A stretch of DNA of 5,455 nt from an archaeon (lineage in GTDB: Archaea > Thermoproteota > Nitrososphaeria > Nitrososphaerales > CADDZS01), in NCBI GenBank assembly GCA_021792315.1, contig JAJYUX010000096.1, forward strand, positions 1 to 5,455. Reading direction: 5' to 3'. Both the position numbers and the translations under genes were made by a program. Under the pieces are notes generated by a model that was not told the origin of the DNA, did not search any database, and saw nothing but the letters and a program-made list of their open reading frames with translations. This document shows, piece by piece, positions 4,472 through 5,455 of this stretch (its first letter is position 1; each line of letters begins with the position of its first letter).

Positions 4472-5455
4472 TTGGGCATACCTGAGAAGATCAAAAAGCT
4501 AGAGGACGACATTCACAGGACCCAGATCAACAAGAAGACTGAACATCACATCGGACTCCTGAAGGCGAAGATTGCGAAACTGAAGCGCGAGCAGGAAGAG
4601 CAAGCTTCGCGCGGAGGTGGATCACAAGTCGGTTATGATGTGAAGAAGACAGGGGATGCTACCGTTGTCCTAATTGGATTACCAAGTGTGGGCAAGTCAA
4701 CATTGCTGAACAGGTTGACTAACGCAAAATCGAAGGTCGCTGCTTATCAGTTCACAACACTCACAGTAGTTCCTGGAGTCATGGACTATCGCGGCGCGAG
4801 AATCCAAATTCTAGACCTTCCCGGAATAATCGAGGGTGCGTCAACGGGCAAGGGTCTGGGAAAGAGAGTATTGTCGGTAGCAAGGAATGCAGACTTGATT
4901 CTATTCATTGCAGATGTATTTCAACCAGAAGCGATAGGCGTTCTCAGAAAAGAACTCAGACACATCGGAATTAGAGCCGATGAAAGGCCACCGAACGTCG
5001 TCATTGAATCGACATCCTCAGGGGGAATCAGCGTCAGTGTTCAAACCAAACTCACAAAGATCACAGAGGAACTTGTCAAAGACATTCTGCGCGTTTATGA
5101 TGTGAACAGTGCGAGAGTGATTCTTCGGGAAGATATCAATGACGAGCAGCTGGTAGACGTCTTGAATGGCAATCGCGTCTACATCCCTTCTCTGACCGTC
5201 TTGAACAAAGTCGACCTCGTGAACTCCGGGTTCATTAACGAAATTTCGAAAAAAGTTCATTACGAGTTCGTTCCCGTCTCCGCTGAGTCGAACGTGAACA
5301 TAAACGCTCTCAAAGAAGAGATATACATGAGGCTGGATTTCATTAGAGTGTACATGAAACCTAGAGGACAGGAGGCAGACATGAAGGAGCCACTGATAAT
5401 CAAGAACGGATCAAACGTTCTTGATGTGTGCAACAAGCTCCATAGGAGAATGAAG
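4472..5455 (+). CDS. Archaeal DRG/Rbg family GTPase (OBG-HflX superfamily), C-terminus outside window
   Basis: The 328 visible residues are in one open frame; the family is usually about 365-370 residues long, so only the end of the TGS domain is missing. Residues 1-50 are the basic helical N-terminus with the family signature TEHHIGLLKAKIAKL (23-37). The GTPase motifs are in order: G1 GLPSVGKST (69-77), switch I YQFTTLT (92-98), G3 DLPGI (115-119), G4 NKVD (245-248) and G5 SAES (270-273). The S5D2L insert lies between G3 and G4, including RPPNVVIE (172-179). The TGS domain starts near 293 (FIRVYMKPRGQ) and includes PLIIKNGSNVLDVCNKLHRR. DRG proteins bind translating ribosomes and are linked to translation control under stress; in eukaryotes they are stabilised by DFRP partners, which are not seen here. 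The gene has its own promoter-like box and a TTG start. Nothing in it looks abnormal. Confidence 0.95.
   Translation, partial: MGIPEKIKKLEDDIHRTQINKKTEHHIGLLKAKIAKLKREQEEQASRGGGSQVGYDVKKTGDATVVLIGLPSVGKSTLLNRLTNAKSKVAAYQFTTLTVVPGVMDYRGARIQILDLPGIIEGASTGKGLGKRVLSVARNADLILFIADVFQPEAIGVLRKELRHIGIRADERPPNVVIESTSSGGISVSVQTKLTKITEELVKDILRVYDVNSARVILREDINDEQLVDVLNGNRVYIPSLTVLNKVDLVNSGFINEISKKVHYEFVPVSAESNVNINALKEEIYMRLDFIRVYMKPRGQEADMKEPLIIKNGSNVLDVCNKLHRRMK

Noticed and set aside
2437..4479. Shared ctccgagc at 2437-2444 and 4464-4471 as a pair of attachment-site repeats
   Set aside because: Only 8 bases agree exactly, and the second copy is in the leader of the GTPase gene with no T-arm next to it. 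Chance is likely.
5018..5260. Minus-strand open frame opposite the DRG GTPase
   Set aside because: It is antisense to the conserved G4/G5 part of a well-supported gene.
1..5455. CRISPR array, insertion sequence ends or toxin-antitoxin pair
   Set aside because: I saw no spaced direct repeats, transposase motifs or small paired genes on either strand.

Overview
The window looks archaeal. A Rbg/DRG-type GTPase with the archaeal start sequence MGIPEKI lies at the right end. A tRNA gene just before it carries a 14-nt intron that folds as a textbook bulge-helix-bulge at position 37/38. Genes start with TTG as well as ATG, and A/T-rich TATA-like boxes lie at suitable distances upstream. The split-barrel domain of the F420-dependent reductase type also fits an F420-using archaeon. 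A Thaumarchaeota/Thermoproteota-like lineage is my guess, but the sequence does not settle it.

Layout from left to right: (1) at 1-384 on the minus strand is the broken and internally shortened start of a secreted phosphoesterase of the phospholipase C/acid phosphatase type; its C-terminus lies outside the window. (2) At 469-2259 is an intact polytopic membrane glycosyltransferase of the GT-C fold (GT87/DUF2029-like), with a signal peptide and an unusual extracellular N-terminal domain. (3) At 2429-3676 is a two-domain protein: a Ddn/DUF385-like split barrel fused to a class I SAM methyltransferase. Its first codons run antisense through a tRNA T-arm/acceptor remnant. (4) From 3687 to about 4295 is a decayed family 2 glycosyltransferase with at least one clear frameshift and a badly eroded 3' half. 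(5) At 4296-4381 is an intron-containing tRNA-Thr(CGT) with several weakened stem pairs. (6) At 4472-5455 is the DRG GTPase, complete except for the last part of its TGS domain.

The left and middle parts read as an accessory surface-carbohydrate or lipid-modification region: a polyprenyl-sugar-dependent transferase outside the membrane, a nucleotide-sugar GT2 relic inside, a methyltransferase that could cap glycans or lipids, and a secreted phosphoesterase relic. Two of its genes are broken and it contains a tRNA fragment, so it has been rearranged. The right end (tRNA and DRG GTPase) is conserved translation machinery. I see no CRISPR array, insertion sequence or clearly new defence system. 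The most notable items are the tiny tRNA intron, the tRNA-derived start of the fusion gene, and the reductase-like/methyltransferase fusion itself.
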